From contig OX467086.1 of NCBI GenBank assembly GCA_950106755.1, forward strand, positions 21,470,001 to 21,534,000: 64,000 nt of DNA, written 5' to 3'. The DNA comes from Climacium dendroides. Lineage: Eukaryota > Streptophyta > Bryopsida > Hypnales > Climaciaceae. The notes beneath the pieces are model-generated. The model was not told the DNA's origin. It searched no databases and saw only the letters and a program-made list of their open reading frames with translations. Positions 11,496 through 24,400 of this stretch are shown piece after piece. A program made the position numbers and the translations under genes. Each line of letters starts with the position of its first letter. Position 1 is the first letter of the stretch.

Positions 11496-14400
11496 AGTTG
11501 TGAAAATTGCAGAAAAGTTGTAGAGAGAACGACTCAAGTAAAGGCCAATAAGATCAGGAATTTTCCTGTTACTATTTGTTCCTAATCAAATCAAGTGGAA
11601 AAAACTCTCTACAAATCCATACAGAGTTCTACCAGCTTAAGCCACATGGACCTAGAATGCGAAGATTGTGAGAACTCTAGAAAATCATAATCTTGGGAGT
11701 ATCCAGCTTTTAGGGAATGAGGTAAGTCACGGGTAGACAATGCAACTCAATTTTCACATTGCCTTTCACCTCTGGCGACTCCACACCTACAACCAGTGAG
11801 GTTGATTGTTTCCCCCGCTTGCAAAATGGAAGGTCTAGCATTTTGCCAACCACATTTTTGCAAGACATGTGGGCATGCTCTAATAAATCAAAGAGGGCAA
11901 TTCCCTTGCAAGTAGCACACAAAACCAAACATATAAGAGCATCTCCATTGCAGACCAAAGCACTTGTGTAACCGGTATTGTAGCGTGCATGTGGTGCTTT
12001 AGGACTCCACCGCGCTCCTAAAGGCTTTCCGGGTTTGGGGGGCAATGCTACAAGCCTCCGTCCACATCATTTTCAAGGTCTTTTGAGAGCACATAAGAGC
12101 TCATGTAACTACTATAGTAGAAAAAAGTTGTGTACAAGAGTCGCAAGCTACCATCTCCAATCTCATCTCCGATGACATCACTAATAAGTGAAACAAAAGT
12201 TAGATTAGGTGTTGCTAAGGTATGAAGTGTGCATGCGATGTGACACTTCTATGTGAAGTAGAGACGTTATTAAACCTATCACAAAATTCCTTTCTCTAAA
12301 ATGGTTTTCATGGTCTACATGAAGTGCATATAATGGAACTACTTTAAGAATGAGGCCTGTTTTATACATGACAAAAATTGGAATCACCTTCCAACTTGTC
12401 CACTACATGCATAGCTTCATCTTGGGTTTTGGTGGGATTGGGTGATGACATGGCAATTTCATCAAGCAGTCATCCTTTAAATATGAAAGTCCTAATGAAC
12501 TAAACTTAGATTTTGACCAATGAAATTGCATAGAGTTTTGTCCACTACTTATGAACATCCAATCATATATGAAACATACCTTAGGCATCTAGCCTTCATT
12601 ACCATCCTAGATTACAATGGATATCACATCCATTTTTCCCTTATTTCATGCAAGACCTCCAAATTGATGAGATGAAGGTTGAATATGCAAGTGGACAAAA
12701 GATGCTCTAAGAGTTGTATTCGCATAACTCCAATCCTTGCATTTTGGCAAGGATAGGTCCAAAATGCAAATTTCACATGCAAACCTCTACTTTTTCAATT
12801 CATCAAACTAATGTGAATCTTTGAAGAGTATGTGGCAAGGTCTTCTAACTTCACAAGTATTATTCTTTATTTATTTTTAACCAAAATAGGAAGTTAGCAT
12901 TCCTTATTTTTTTTATAGATTAGTTTTTTAAAAGCTCCTGAGACTTAGGGAATCTTGAAAGAGTTGTTTTTATTTTCTCTTGTTAGTAATGTTAGGTGAG
13001 CATTTAGAAATGATCAATCCAATTTTTTCATGATTTATGTGGACAAGTCAAGATTAGAAACTACATTTCAATTGACGGGAATGGGCTTATATGTAGTTGC
13101 ACTCTAACACTAACTCATAAAATTGTCAGGAGTCTAAAAGCGGCTTATGAATGGTCAAATAATTTATTTTTTTGTGCTGAAAAAATGAATAATTTTCATT
13201 CAAATTTATATAGAGAAATTTTTAATGGAATATCTACATCATTTTATTAAGTTCGAGTCATCTTAATTATTTTCACATTTTATATGGAAAATTGTATTTT
13301 TTTTCAAAACAAAAACAAAAGCATTATTGCTGAATAAATTTGCACTTTGGCATTATATTTTTAAAATTGATTTTGATTTTGACATTCAAAAGAATAATTT
13401 TTGCTTTTGAATTTAACTAGAAAATGAAGCACTAAAATAATAAGTACCATAGATGTTCCCATCATTTTGAATGTAGCTTTTGATCATAGGAAAAATTGGG
13501 TGGGTCATTCCTATGTGCCTACCTAGCAAGACTAAATAAAAACACAAGGTCTTCCAATATTTTTTAAATTCTAGGAGTTTTTCAAGGAAAAAAACTAAAA
13601 AGGAGAGACAATTATAACTATTTACCTCCTATTTTGGTTTTAATTTTTTTTTAAAAACACCTATGAAGTTGGAATACCTTGCCAAACATTCTTGAAAGGT
13701 CCACATTGTTTTAAAAGACCCATGAAAGAGATGACAAATTGAGAAAGTAGAAGTCTACATAGAAGTGTTCATATCCTTACAAAAATGGAAGGTTGGTGTA
13801 TGGAAACTAACTTGAAGTGCATCCATTTAAATGATTGATACACCTAATGCCCACATCTAAATAATTGAATAATGTTTATATTAGATTATCTAATTATCAT
13901 TAAATTATTTTTAATAATTATAAAAAAAATCTAAGGCAACTAAATATATACTTTTGAATACTATATACTATAAACAAAATTATAAGAACTCATTGGTAAT
14001 AGTTTTAGTTAATGACCTATTTTGGATACAAGTTCTGATATTATTGTTGTTGATATTCTCATATTTAATATATACACTTTGTCAAATATTTTCATGGTGG
14101 CTTTTTAACGTATTTATTATGTTTGGAATAGATGTCATTCCTTTAAGTACTATGAAGTTCCTATTCAAGATGTTGAACAAAGTGTTTGAAGTCATGTTTT
14201 GTCTAAATAACTTTTCATTTAACCAAATAATATTTGAATTATAAACAAATATTTTTTATGACCAATTTGATAATATAGAGGTAAAAAAAATATTTTTTTA
14301 GTAGAAAAATGCTTCCAAATCAATACACTTTCTTGCTTTGGTTAGTTTATTTCAAATGTTTTAGTAGAATTGTATTGTTTTGGACTTCTTTCTTGCTTTG

Positions 14401-14607
14401 GATTGCTTAAATTGGGTTTGCTTTTCTACTACTATTTTTATGAATATAGAAACAAAAATATGCAAAATTCCAAAAAAAAATATACCAATGTAAAGAGATT
14501 AACCAATGAAAAAAATTTGATCAATCCTTTAGTAGTATGAGCTTTAGATACTTTTAGAATTTTAAGAGTAGTCTATAATTGGATATCTTTCCTCTTTTGT
14601 AAATTTT
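11496..14607. other. Gene-free spacer, possible MITE remnants
   Basis: The text is mostly AT-rich. AGAGCATCTCCATTG at about 11937 and its approximate inverse GATGCTCTAAGAG at about 12702 resemble the AGAGCATCT ends common on plant MITEs, but the interior does not fold convincingly. No gene is seen, and the short ORFs here have poor composition. Confidence 0.4.
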
Positions 14608-14776
14608 CAGGGTTGCTAGCGTGCGAGCTTGGGAGCAGGAGCTTGCGAGCCTGTGAGCGGGAATTTTGTTTAAGAAAAATTTTGTGCAAAAATCAAAAGT
14701 TGAATAGAAGGTTGGCTTAGAACCCATGACCGTGGATTTAGGGTGACTGTAGGCTCTATAACCGTGGATTAAAAAA
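14608..14776 (+). repeat. Left terminal inverted repeat of the Mutator-like element
   Basis: It begins CAGGGTTGCTAGCGTGCGAG, contains GAGC-type direct repeats, and ends with TTTAGGGTGA followed 13 bp later by TAACCGTGG. It pairs in inverted orientation with 30661-30877. The right copy has one or two extra GC-rich units. Confidence 0.7.
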
Positions 14777-15499
14777 GCAAAAGCAATTTAGGGAATGTAG
14801 TGCCATTTGTGGACTATGAAGGATACTTCTATATTTAAGGGATTTTTGTTGCACATAAAATAGAGCTAGGGTGTCTTATCAGACATGGACTGTTGGAAGA
14901 AGGTGAAAGTACCTAAATGAGCCAAAGGTGTAGGGTGGCAATGTTATGTACTAGTGATATTTTATTGTTGGGGGTTTAGGTAGAGTGGTTCACTTGTTGA
15001 GCTTTGTTTGGCTTCCTATTCAAATGTATGTGTTCATTAGAAGGGCAAGTGTGACCTCATTTTATTCCCTACTTCATATCATGACTATCACCATTTAAAG
15101 GTGACTACATTTATTTGCATTCCATTTTTTTTCCACTATGTAGGAGTTAATATTGGAAGGAGTTATAATTTCTTTCCATTTTTATTCCAAGCACATTTAT
15201 TCGCGCTACTCACTAATTTGCAATAAATAATGTAGTGTACCTTGTTTTCTCTATTTTTTCCCCACTACAGAGTACCTACTCCTACAGTTGTAAATGAACT
15301 CCAAATTCTATAATTCCCACACTTGTCCAATAGACATTGTTTCTCTCTGGGTGTATATTTCATAACATTTTTAAGGGCAAGTTTAGTATCAAGCAAGAAG
15401 TACATTGCACCTCAGACTTTATGAATAACACACACAAATCAAATAAACATAAAAGGAATACACATAGTTCAACTCATAAGATTCGTCAATCTTATGAGT
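14777..15499. other. Left subterminal region of the element
   Basis: This is the non-coding stretch between the left inverted repeat and the stop codon of the minus-strand gene. It presumably contains that gene's 3' untranslated region and polyadenylation site. No ORF of note is seen. Confidence 0.4.
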
Positions 15500-18400
15500 C
15501 TAAGTTGCGGTGGACTCGGTCATAGAAACCTCACTAGAAGACGACTCTGGCGTCTCCTCACCCTCAGAAGCTGAAATGTCTACAAAATGAACCACATTTG
15601 TAGCATACTTCGGAATGCGAGGTTTAGGATCTCTACAACCATGCTGTTCATATTGTGTCGCCATCTTCTCGGCATACACTGGAAGTTCATAAGACTTCTT
15701 CGGACTCAAGATAAGTCTTCGAATCTTCTTCATTGGGTGCGTTCCCTTCACTGCTTCGTTCCTTCAAGAACCACACATAGAAGGTTTAGGTTCTTGAAAT
15801 TCTTTGTATGCAACGTATATTACAGATCAAAAAAATGTTGTCATTACAAAGCAAAACTTACTTACTAGGTCTGACGGTGCATGTGAACACCATTGGTTCG
15901 ACATGTACGGCATCAAGATCAAGGGCGGCAATAGCTTCCACTGGAGCTTGAGTCACTCCTTCTACTGGAGTGGCTTTCTTCATCGGCTTTAGAACAATGT
16001 TGAAGATATCGATGTCCTTCTCCAAGGCCACAATATGGCGGCCCGTTCCACGACAAGCCGTAATAGACGCCCCTGCAATAGAAGCATGTGGTGATCAATG
16101 TTTAAGTACATCTTTACAAGAATAACCAATTCATTTTAGAACTCTTTCTTGAAACTGAGTAGTATTATACCTGTAGCAGTGGTGCAGTCGAGAACTACAT
16201 CATCTTCATCGGTACAACCTTCGATGAAAAACTGTAGGAACCTCACATCTTTCTCTCGGGGTCCACGCCAAGGCGCTTTGGTTTCCTTGTTTACCATCAT
16301 GGTCTCCTCAGTAATGTAATTGATGACCATGTCTTTCTTCTGGAGGTTCCACTTTGCTTTGGTCATGGCTGTGGTCTGCCTAAATTGGAAAAGTGATGCC
16401 ACTTTTCCACCCACGTCCTTTATGAAAAGGGTGACTCCGAACTTCACGGTCTGCATCAAAAAATTAATTAGTAAAGAGGGGAATGCCATTGACAATCACA
16501 CCATATATCAAACCAAGAATCACATCTAAAAGAAAACCTAAAATCACATGAAAAATAAAATAGAGAACTCACTGTTTCGCCAAGGTTTATTCCCGATGCG
16601 AGGTCCAATTGGTTGAATGCCAACCACTCTTTCTTCATCTTCAAGTTCTTGAAAATCTTCATCAACCCTGCAAACATACTTCGAGACTGAACGCTGTAGG
16701 AATGAAATACCAGGAGACAACCATTGTCTTGTAAATACTCCTCGGCAAATTGGAATGCATTTTGCATTCCAGCATATGCTGGGTCCGCGTTCCACGAGGG
16801 AACGTGCTTCTCTGAGACAAGAGGCACAGGCAGGTTCTCTTGGCAATCGAAGATGATTAGATCCACCAAAGGGTCTCTGGTGACCCTGCCGTTGAATGAG
16901 CGCGGTTTCCCTGCATTCACCTGCAACGAAGAAGTTTACCATGTCACAAGAGGATTGAACAAGAAACAAGAAACTCATCCAGAAATTGAAAGAGAGGAAA
17001 ATTCAAATACATTTGAATGTTCACGATACCTTTTGAATGAAGTCCATGACTTCAATATACGGATTTGGTGGTGAATTCTCAGAATCTTCCATAATATCAA
17101 TGATGGACACGTTTAAGATAAGCTCCTCTGTTCTGACATTGTCGTCGTCTATCACCAAAACTTGTGTGCCTTGGGTCAGCATATTCTCCGTCCACTCTGG
17201 AAGTATGGCCTTCCTCTTCATCCCGGAGTGGCTTCCTTCCACCAACTGCGAGCTCTGGTCAACTGCTGAAGACAATGGAACCCCGGTATCGCCCTCATCT
17301 TTTTGCTTGCCTTTGGCCTTCGCTTTCTCCTCCTTTTCTCTCAATTTCTCCCTCTCCTTCTCCTCTTGCTTTGCCAAGCGATCTGCCTCCCTCTTTGACT
17401 TGGTTTCTAGCACCAAATGTAGCTTAGCTGCCTTCTTTCTGTCAGCTCTGTCCCTCTTGGCAATCGCCTTCGCCTTTTGAACTGCGTTGAGACCTGCAAA
17501 CTCATCGACATTTAAGTCAACCCCACTAATGCCCTCCAAGGAATCCCGGAGGGCTTGCTCTGATGGATGCGTGTATCCAATAGGGCAATCGAGGTACCAT
17601 GTGCCACGGCTAAGATGAGCCATGGTGTACGTTTGGAGTTGACTCGAAGTGTACATGCAGGTTGCCAAATGGCGATCAAGAAAACTCCTAAGGAATTCTG
17701 GGAAGTCATCCTTTTTGATTGCACCTTTTCCCTCAAGTTCAAACTTGAAATACCTAAATTGCCAAAAAATATGTAACATTGAAGGAAAAGTGAGCGACAT
17801 GTGAAGTTTTAGTCCAGACATTTCCATCACAAATACCAAATGAGAGTCAAGAGAAAGTGAACCTGAGTTGGAAACAAATTATATGCTACTTTGAAGGCAG
17901 GCTATGGAAGTCTAGGAAGATTGAATTGGTTCCCAATTAATTAGCATTTTTGAATGAGCCTTACAATAGTGTGTAAGACATACCGATAGAGCACTCTTCT
18001 CACTGCCTGTTCAGACCCCTCATACTTCTTGAAATTGTCGCTCTTTTTGAAATAATTCGATCCCCTGAGGTAGTTCATATATCCATCATCCCAAATTTTC
18101 CTCCTCCATCCCTCCAAGTACTCTTGTAAGGTCTCCGGCTGCAGCGGGACGTTCATATTGATGACAATGCCGTCGTGCTGGATAACGTCGTCAAAGTACT
18201 TCACCGCTGCATCCTCGATCTGAGAAAACATAGAACAACAATAATTTATCATCCTCTGAAAGAAAATGAACTCTAGAAATTCTAAACAAAGAAAATCCAA
18301 ATCCAATGACGTCTAAAAATTTATACAAAGATTATCACTTACCCCAACATACCACACACAGCGGTTCAAGAAGGGACCAAGTAATGTTTCAGAAACTGGC

Positions 18401-21400
18401 TTAGGCGGGAAACGCCTGGCATGTCGAGATGGTGTTGATGAGTTCCACCATTTCAAGAACTTGATCTTGTGCTCTGCCGTGGTGTTGCAAGTGGCCACCA
18501 TTTGTAGCTTCTCCAGAGTCATCTCTAGCACTTCATTAGCACTCCAATGTCTCTCAATCTGATATTAAAAAACAAAATGAAGTTAGTCACTGTTTCAGAC
18601 TTCCTAATCGCAATGTCATATAAATGCTATGAAGGGGATGGATGTACCTCCTCAATAAACCCTGGCTTGTTTGCCGGATTGGCTACCGCCACCAACTTCG
18701 ACATCTTGACGTTTAGTTTCCTGAGTTTCTCGTTTGCCCCAGCTCGCATCGCTTGCGCTAGTTCCACAGGGGAACGGTCTTCCTGTGCTGTCACCTCATT
18801 GTATTTGCGACCAGCTGCATCTGCAGACTGCGCAACCTCTTGCTGCAGAAGCAAGTGAAAAATAACACTTTCAAATACAAATAAAGAAAGTATCAAACAG
18901 AAAAGAATATAACACATCAAATTCAACAAGCCCGAGTATCCTCACCCTGAATACAAATGCCGTAAAGACTTGTAGTGGCATAGAATACCACGTTGGCTTC
19001 GGTTTCGGTGCCCCACACAGTCGAAGCTCGGAAGGCCTCAACATCTCTTGAAAACGCTCAATGGGAAGAAGGCCATACTTTTGCACCCTATAGAGTGTGT
19101 GAACCAAGTTGGTTTTGACGTGAGAATCCTCGGTGGATCTGAAAAACAATTGATCACAGTGAGATTCAACACAATATCTGCAGCATCCGAAAACCATAAA
19201 AAAACAAAAGTACATAAGAAAGGCTTGAAGGTATCAAACAACATACTTGTTGATGTCATGCATGACATGCATGACGAGCTCCGTCCTCTTCTTTGTGTCA
19301 AGTACAATGGCATCCACCGCGTAATGCCATTCAATGTCCTTGGAATGCATTTTGCCAATGTACTTCATCCAGGAGATGAGTCGATGGTTTCCATCGCAAA
19401 CATAGAACTTCAGGTTTTTTAAGAACCTGAGTTCGGGCACGGATTCCACGTAGGCATTGAACGCGGCGTTCTTTTCCTTCCATAGCGGCCCCCACGCCTC
19501 CATCTCCCCTTCAGTGAATTGGGAGCTCTCTCCGGCCTCGTTAGTTGTTGTCACGTAGAAAACCGCTGCCCCGTCGCGGTAGCCCTTGCTGAACTCGTGT
19601 TCTAGAAACTCGAGGTCGCATGATAAGGTAGGCCTTACCATGGGCATGGACACCATTCGGCAGAGTGGGATGTTCATTCTGAAAAGGTGGTGCGGCTTCA
19701 TTCGAAGGGACGCTATAGAATTCACCGAATCCACCTTGTGGTACTGGCGGAGTTCTTCTTCCAAAAAATCTTTGTCATCTCCCTCCATCACAATGACCGG
19801 TGCGTCTTCTTCCATCATGTCACCCTCGTCTTCCCCTTCTCCGTCCCCTGCAATGGCCGGTTGCGTTGAGTCTCCTGTAGTTGGAGTCTGGAGATTTGTC
19901 TCTTCAGGCCACAAGTTTGATGGGGTGCCATCCATCTGCAAGTTAAAAACATGAGAAGTTGTATTACATTTGAAATAGCCAAGATAAATGTAGAGACATA
20001 CTGACATTGAAAAATTGATGAACTCCATAATGAATCAATAGATATTACAATCAATCATTCTTGTAATGGGATTTCATGGAATGCAACTATCTCAAGAACT
20101 ACATCCCTGTATCTCACTAGAGTCAATCAATCTCTACATCTTCATCCGACTCTGAGCTCAAAAGGATGCAGACTGGATCTCCAAAATTTCGGGCACTACT
20201 ATAGAAATTGTCCATCTCAGCTGATGCTAATGGTGGGGAATGGTGGCGTGCACGCTTCTGATGTCCTTAAACACACGCTTGACTCTGCACACTGGTCTCA
20301 GATGTGTCATGGAAGTTGTCCACAGCGTCTAGGACATCATGAAAAGTAATCAATACCTCTTCGTCTTCGGGTTGATCACTGACAACGTTCTTGTCTTCCG
20401 ATTCGATTGACACCTCCATCTCAGTCTCTTGCAACGGTGCAAGAGGCTGAGATGATTCTGCCTCAGCACTGACTGGTGTCTGAATAGGTGTCACTGTGGG
20501 TGAAGCTCTTCCTTGGCCTCGTCTTGTCTGAAGATAGGCACCAATAATGGAGTTAGATATAATTTTGAAACGGGTATAAAAAAACATCTAAACTAGAAAG
20601 CCTTAAAACTAAAAGTAAATGTGAAGATCATCACCAACAAAGTCAATTAAAATTTTGGACTAGGCATCTCCACACATGTACATCCAAAATATTGTCTTTC
20701 ATTTAGGATGCCTTAATCTTTTTGGCAGTACTAGGGCCCTAAATCCTCAACCATGGGAGGTGCCTTGGACCCCTAAATCTTCAGAGGTCATCTGGTCCAC
20801 CCCCGCTAAACCTACTAAAGTCCAACAAAAAATGACCTTTTCACTAATTTGGCAACAAGTGCCACACTGCAATCGCGCGCGCCACTCGCGTCACGAGCGC
20901 CACTCGTGTCACGAGCGCCGCGACCATCACGAGCGATGCGACTGTCACGAGCGACAAGAGAAAACCTGTGACATGCCTGGACTGAGATTCACATGCCTAG
21001 ACTGAATCTCACATGCCTGGACTGAATCTCACATGCCTGGACTGAATCTCACATGCCTAGACTGAAATGAACTTGCAAATATTTTTTGTGAAATTTCTGG
21101 GGTCCTAGGCAGTCGGCCAAGTGGTGCCTTGGATCCGAGGCACCACTTGGCCAACTGCCCAGGACCCCAGAAATTTCACAAAAAAAAAATCCATTTTAAG
21201 AATTACCCTTCCCCCAGGTGCACAAACTCCCTCCTCCCCGGGCGTGCTCATGCAACTTCCTTACGTGTTTTCAAATTCCATCAAGTTATCGCAGTCAATT
21301 CATAATCAAGGCACCCAATACTCATCTCAGCGTTTCAAACGAGCATGCACTGAAATGAAGTTGCGAATTTTTTTTGGGAAATTTCTGGGGTCCTCGGCAG

Positions 21401-24400
21401 TCGGCCAGGTGGTGCCTCGGATCCGAGGCACCACCTGGCCGACTGCCGAGGACCCCAGAAATTTCCCAAAAAAAATTTGCAACTTCATTTCAGTGCATGC
21501 TCGTGCCTCCCAAGAAAACTGTGCAAGTCCATTTCAATACAGGTGGTGCCTCCAAAAAAATTGTGTAGGTTTGATTTCGGCCAGGTGGTGCCTCCAATAA
21601 AAACATGGTCAACTGCCCAGATTCACCAAAACGGCCCCGACGTCACTGATTTCCCCTGAAAACTAAATTGCTCCTCCCTTAAGTACTGAACCCCCGAAAA
21701 ATCCCCCGAGGATAGTCTTAGGTGAATTTTGTGATAAGGCCGGGGTCCGTGGTTGAGGGCCAGGAGGTGCCTCGGATCCGAGGCTACACCGGCGCCTCCC
21801 GGCTGGACCCCGTAGATTCTAAATTTTCTTGCCCGTACTGCACGAACCTATTCTCTTGACACTCAAGGTGGAACGGAATTCTGCCGTGGCCGACAGTGTT
21901 CAGCAGAAGGAAATCAATCTTCCATCTTTGTCGACTGCGTGAATCTGAAAGGTTGACCCCAACACTTTCAGTGCGCGATTTGCGAATGACTCATGCCATC
22001 TAAGCATTGACATACTCAAGCTCCGCATGCGATCTTACGTGCCGCACTCAAGCTCCACGTAATGTACTCACGCACCAGACTCACAAATTTCATCAAGGAA
22101 TACAACTAAAAAAGGTTACCTTTGTTCGCGTCGGTGCAGCGGCTGGAGCGGGTTCTTGAATGCCTCCACGGCCACGGCTCCTGGTGCTCCTCATCGTCAT
22201 ACTCTGCAGATCACACGAGAGTTCGCTCAGTTCCCACAGCTGCTGCCGGACCGACTTCGGGAGATTGCGTGGTTATTTGCAAATGGAGGTGCACATACTA
22301 TCAATCATTGAGTACAGCTACGATGTGGATGGAGCAGCGAGGAGGACCACGGAATTCCAGATAAGGCTTGAAGCAGGTGAGGTTATCTCCGGAAATGCCG
22401 TGGTTTCTAATTTTGTCGCCCACGTTCCTGGATCCTTGGCGGGCTCCCTCGGTGCAGTCATGCACACTGGGTTCCCCGATAGCGTCAATGGTGAACTCAC
22501 GTGGATTCGCCCACGTTGCTGGATCCTTGGCACGCTTCCTCGGTGCAGTCATGCACACTGAGTTCCCCGATAGCGTCAACGGTGGACTGAGGTGGAATCG
22601 TCCACATTGCTGGATCCTTGGCGGGCTACCTCGGTGCAGTCATGCACACTAGGTTCCCCGATAGCGTCAACGGTGGACTGAGGTGGATTCGGCCACGTTG
22701 CTAGATCCTTGGCGCGCTTCCTCGGTGAAGTCATGCACACTGGATTTCCCGATAGCGTCAATGGTGAACTCACGTGGATTCGCCCACGTTGCTGGATCCT
22801 TGGCGCGCTTCCTCGGTGCAGTCATGCACACTGAGTTCCCCGATAGCGTCAACGGTGGACTGAGGTGGAATCGTCCACATTGCTGGATCCTTGGCGGGCT
22901 ACCTCGGTGCAGTCATGCACACTGAGTTCCCTGATAGCGTCAACGGTGGACTGACGTGGATTCGCCCACGTCGCTGGATCCGAGGCGTGCTTCCTCGGTG
23001 AAGTCATGCACACTGGATTCCTAGATAGCCTCACTGAACGCCCAAACTAAACGCCCAAACGGAACGCCAGAACTGAACGCCCAAACTTAACGTCCAAACT
23101 TTTTTATATGTGATTCCAAATTAGACTGTCGGTTACATTTGCCGCACTTTAGAATTCCGGATCCTGGTTTCACCAAGGTACACCACCAGGAGGTCCTCAA
23201 AATATCACAGGAGATTCAAACTTACGAGAATATGCATTACATTTTAAAAATGAAATCAGGAAGATTGAACTGAGCTCCAATAAACGGTGCTTACGTGAAT
23301 ATGTTCAAGAACTTTCACATATTGAATTTTATTTCTACTGGTGCAAATCCGCTCTTCATTTGTCAATCCTATTTTCTGTATTTTACGGTTTTGAAAGTAT
23401 ATTAACTCTTCAAAGTGTAGGGACTAGTCTTCAAGTCATCCCCATATTACCATCCTGGATACTATGAGAGATTTTACAAATTTTTGGTTTTCATTAGTCT
23501 CTACAGAGCTTTAGTGAAGATACTTCCCAAAAGAGAATTTCTGCATGTTGAAACACTTACCTTGAATGCTATACAAAATTCAAATCACCTTCCATGTGAT
23601 ATAAGAAACAGGAACAAAGAGGGGCACAATGAGAACGACACAGAAATTGAAAATGACTCTGTTGCCAAAGCTTTTCTGAAATTCACTAGCCATAGTACCC
23701 AAAACTTTGGTCTTCTGAATTCTAGTACGAAAGTTAGTTTCATTCTTTGGAGGTTTTCCATATAGGAAATAACAACAGTATCATTCTCGTATTGACAGAA
23801 AGAGTGCAATACTAATGTGGCTGAAATTTGTAAGTGCGTTAGAACTTACAAGCTGCAGATTCTACTTGGATTCTACAGGATGTACTTACAAGGCTATTTT
23901 GAAATTGTCAATTGGTCTCTTATAGAAACCCAGTACTGTGTATGTGCATGTCTCCAAGGTCCCTAATTTTAGCATTTAAAATCTACTCTAGCAAAACCTG
24001 ACAGTGTTTTTCTTCACAAACATTGTTCTAGATATTTGAGTTACAGTTGTTTCGAATGAAGTCTCTCTATCCTTGAACTTTTGTAGCACATCCACAAACC
24101 CTACAGTTCCCTCTTCTAAACTATTAATGTGAATCTCAATATACTTGCATGTGATTGCAATCCTTCCAACTTTGTTCCATGAACAAACAAGGAGGCCACA
24201 TGACTCTACAAGCTTTCCTTAGAGGAGTAGAGTGAAGACAGTTCTTTCACTGGAGTGAAACCAAGGGACTCAAATAGTTTTTAAAGAAAACACAAAGATG
24301 TTGTGCTTACATTTGAGATGTCGACTGTGTTCTTCCCACGTCCAGAGCTCAAACTGTCTGCTGAGGCCTCTCCAACAAGTTGGACATTTTCACCAGGGAC

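Noticed and set aside
20971..21070. CRISPR-like array
   Set aside because: The 20-bp units are contiguous with no spacers, in a eukaryotic intron. A plain tandem repeat.
20676..21600. Plus-strand ORFs of 109 and 159 residues
   Set aside because: They cover the 18-bp and 20-bp tandem repeats and palindromes 1 and 2. The reading is forced by repeat structure.
22122..23034. Several overlapping ORFs on both strands with repeated HTGFPDSVNG or SVHDCTEVARQG
   Set aside because: They arise because three 91-bp units make 273 bp, which preserves frame. The array lies in an intron and no single frame is favoured.
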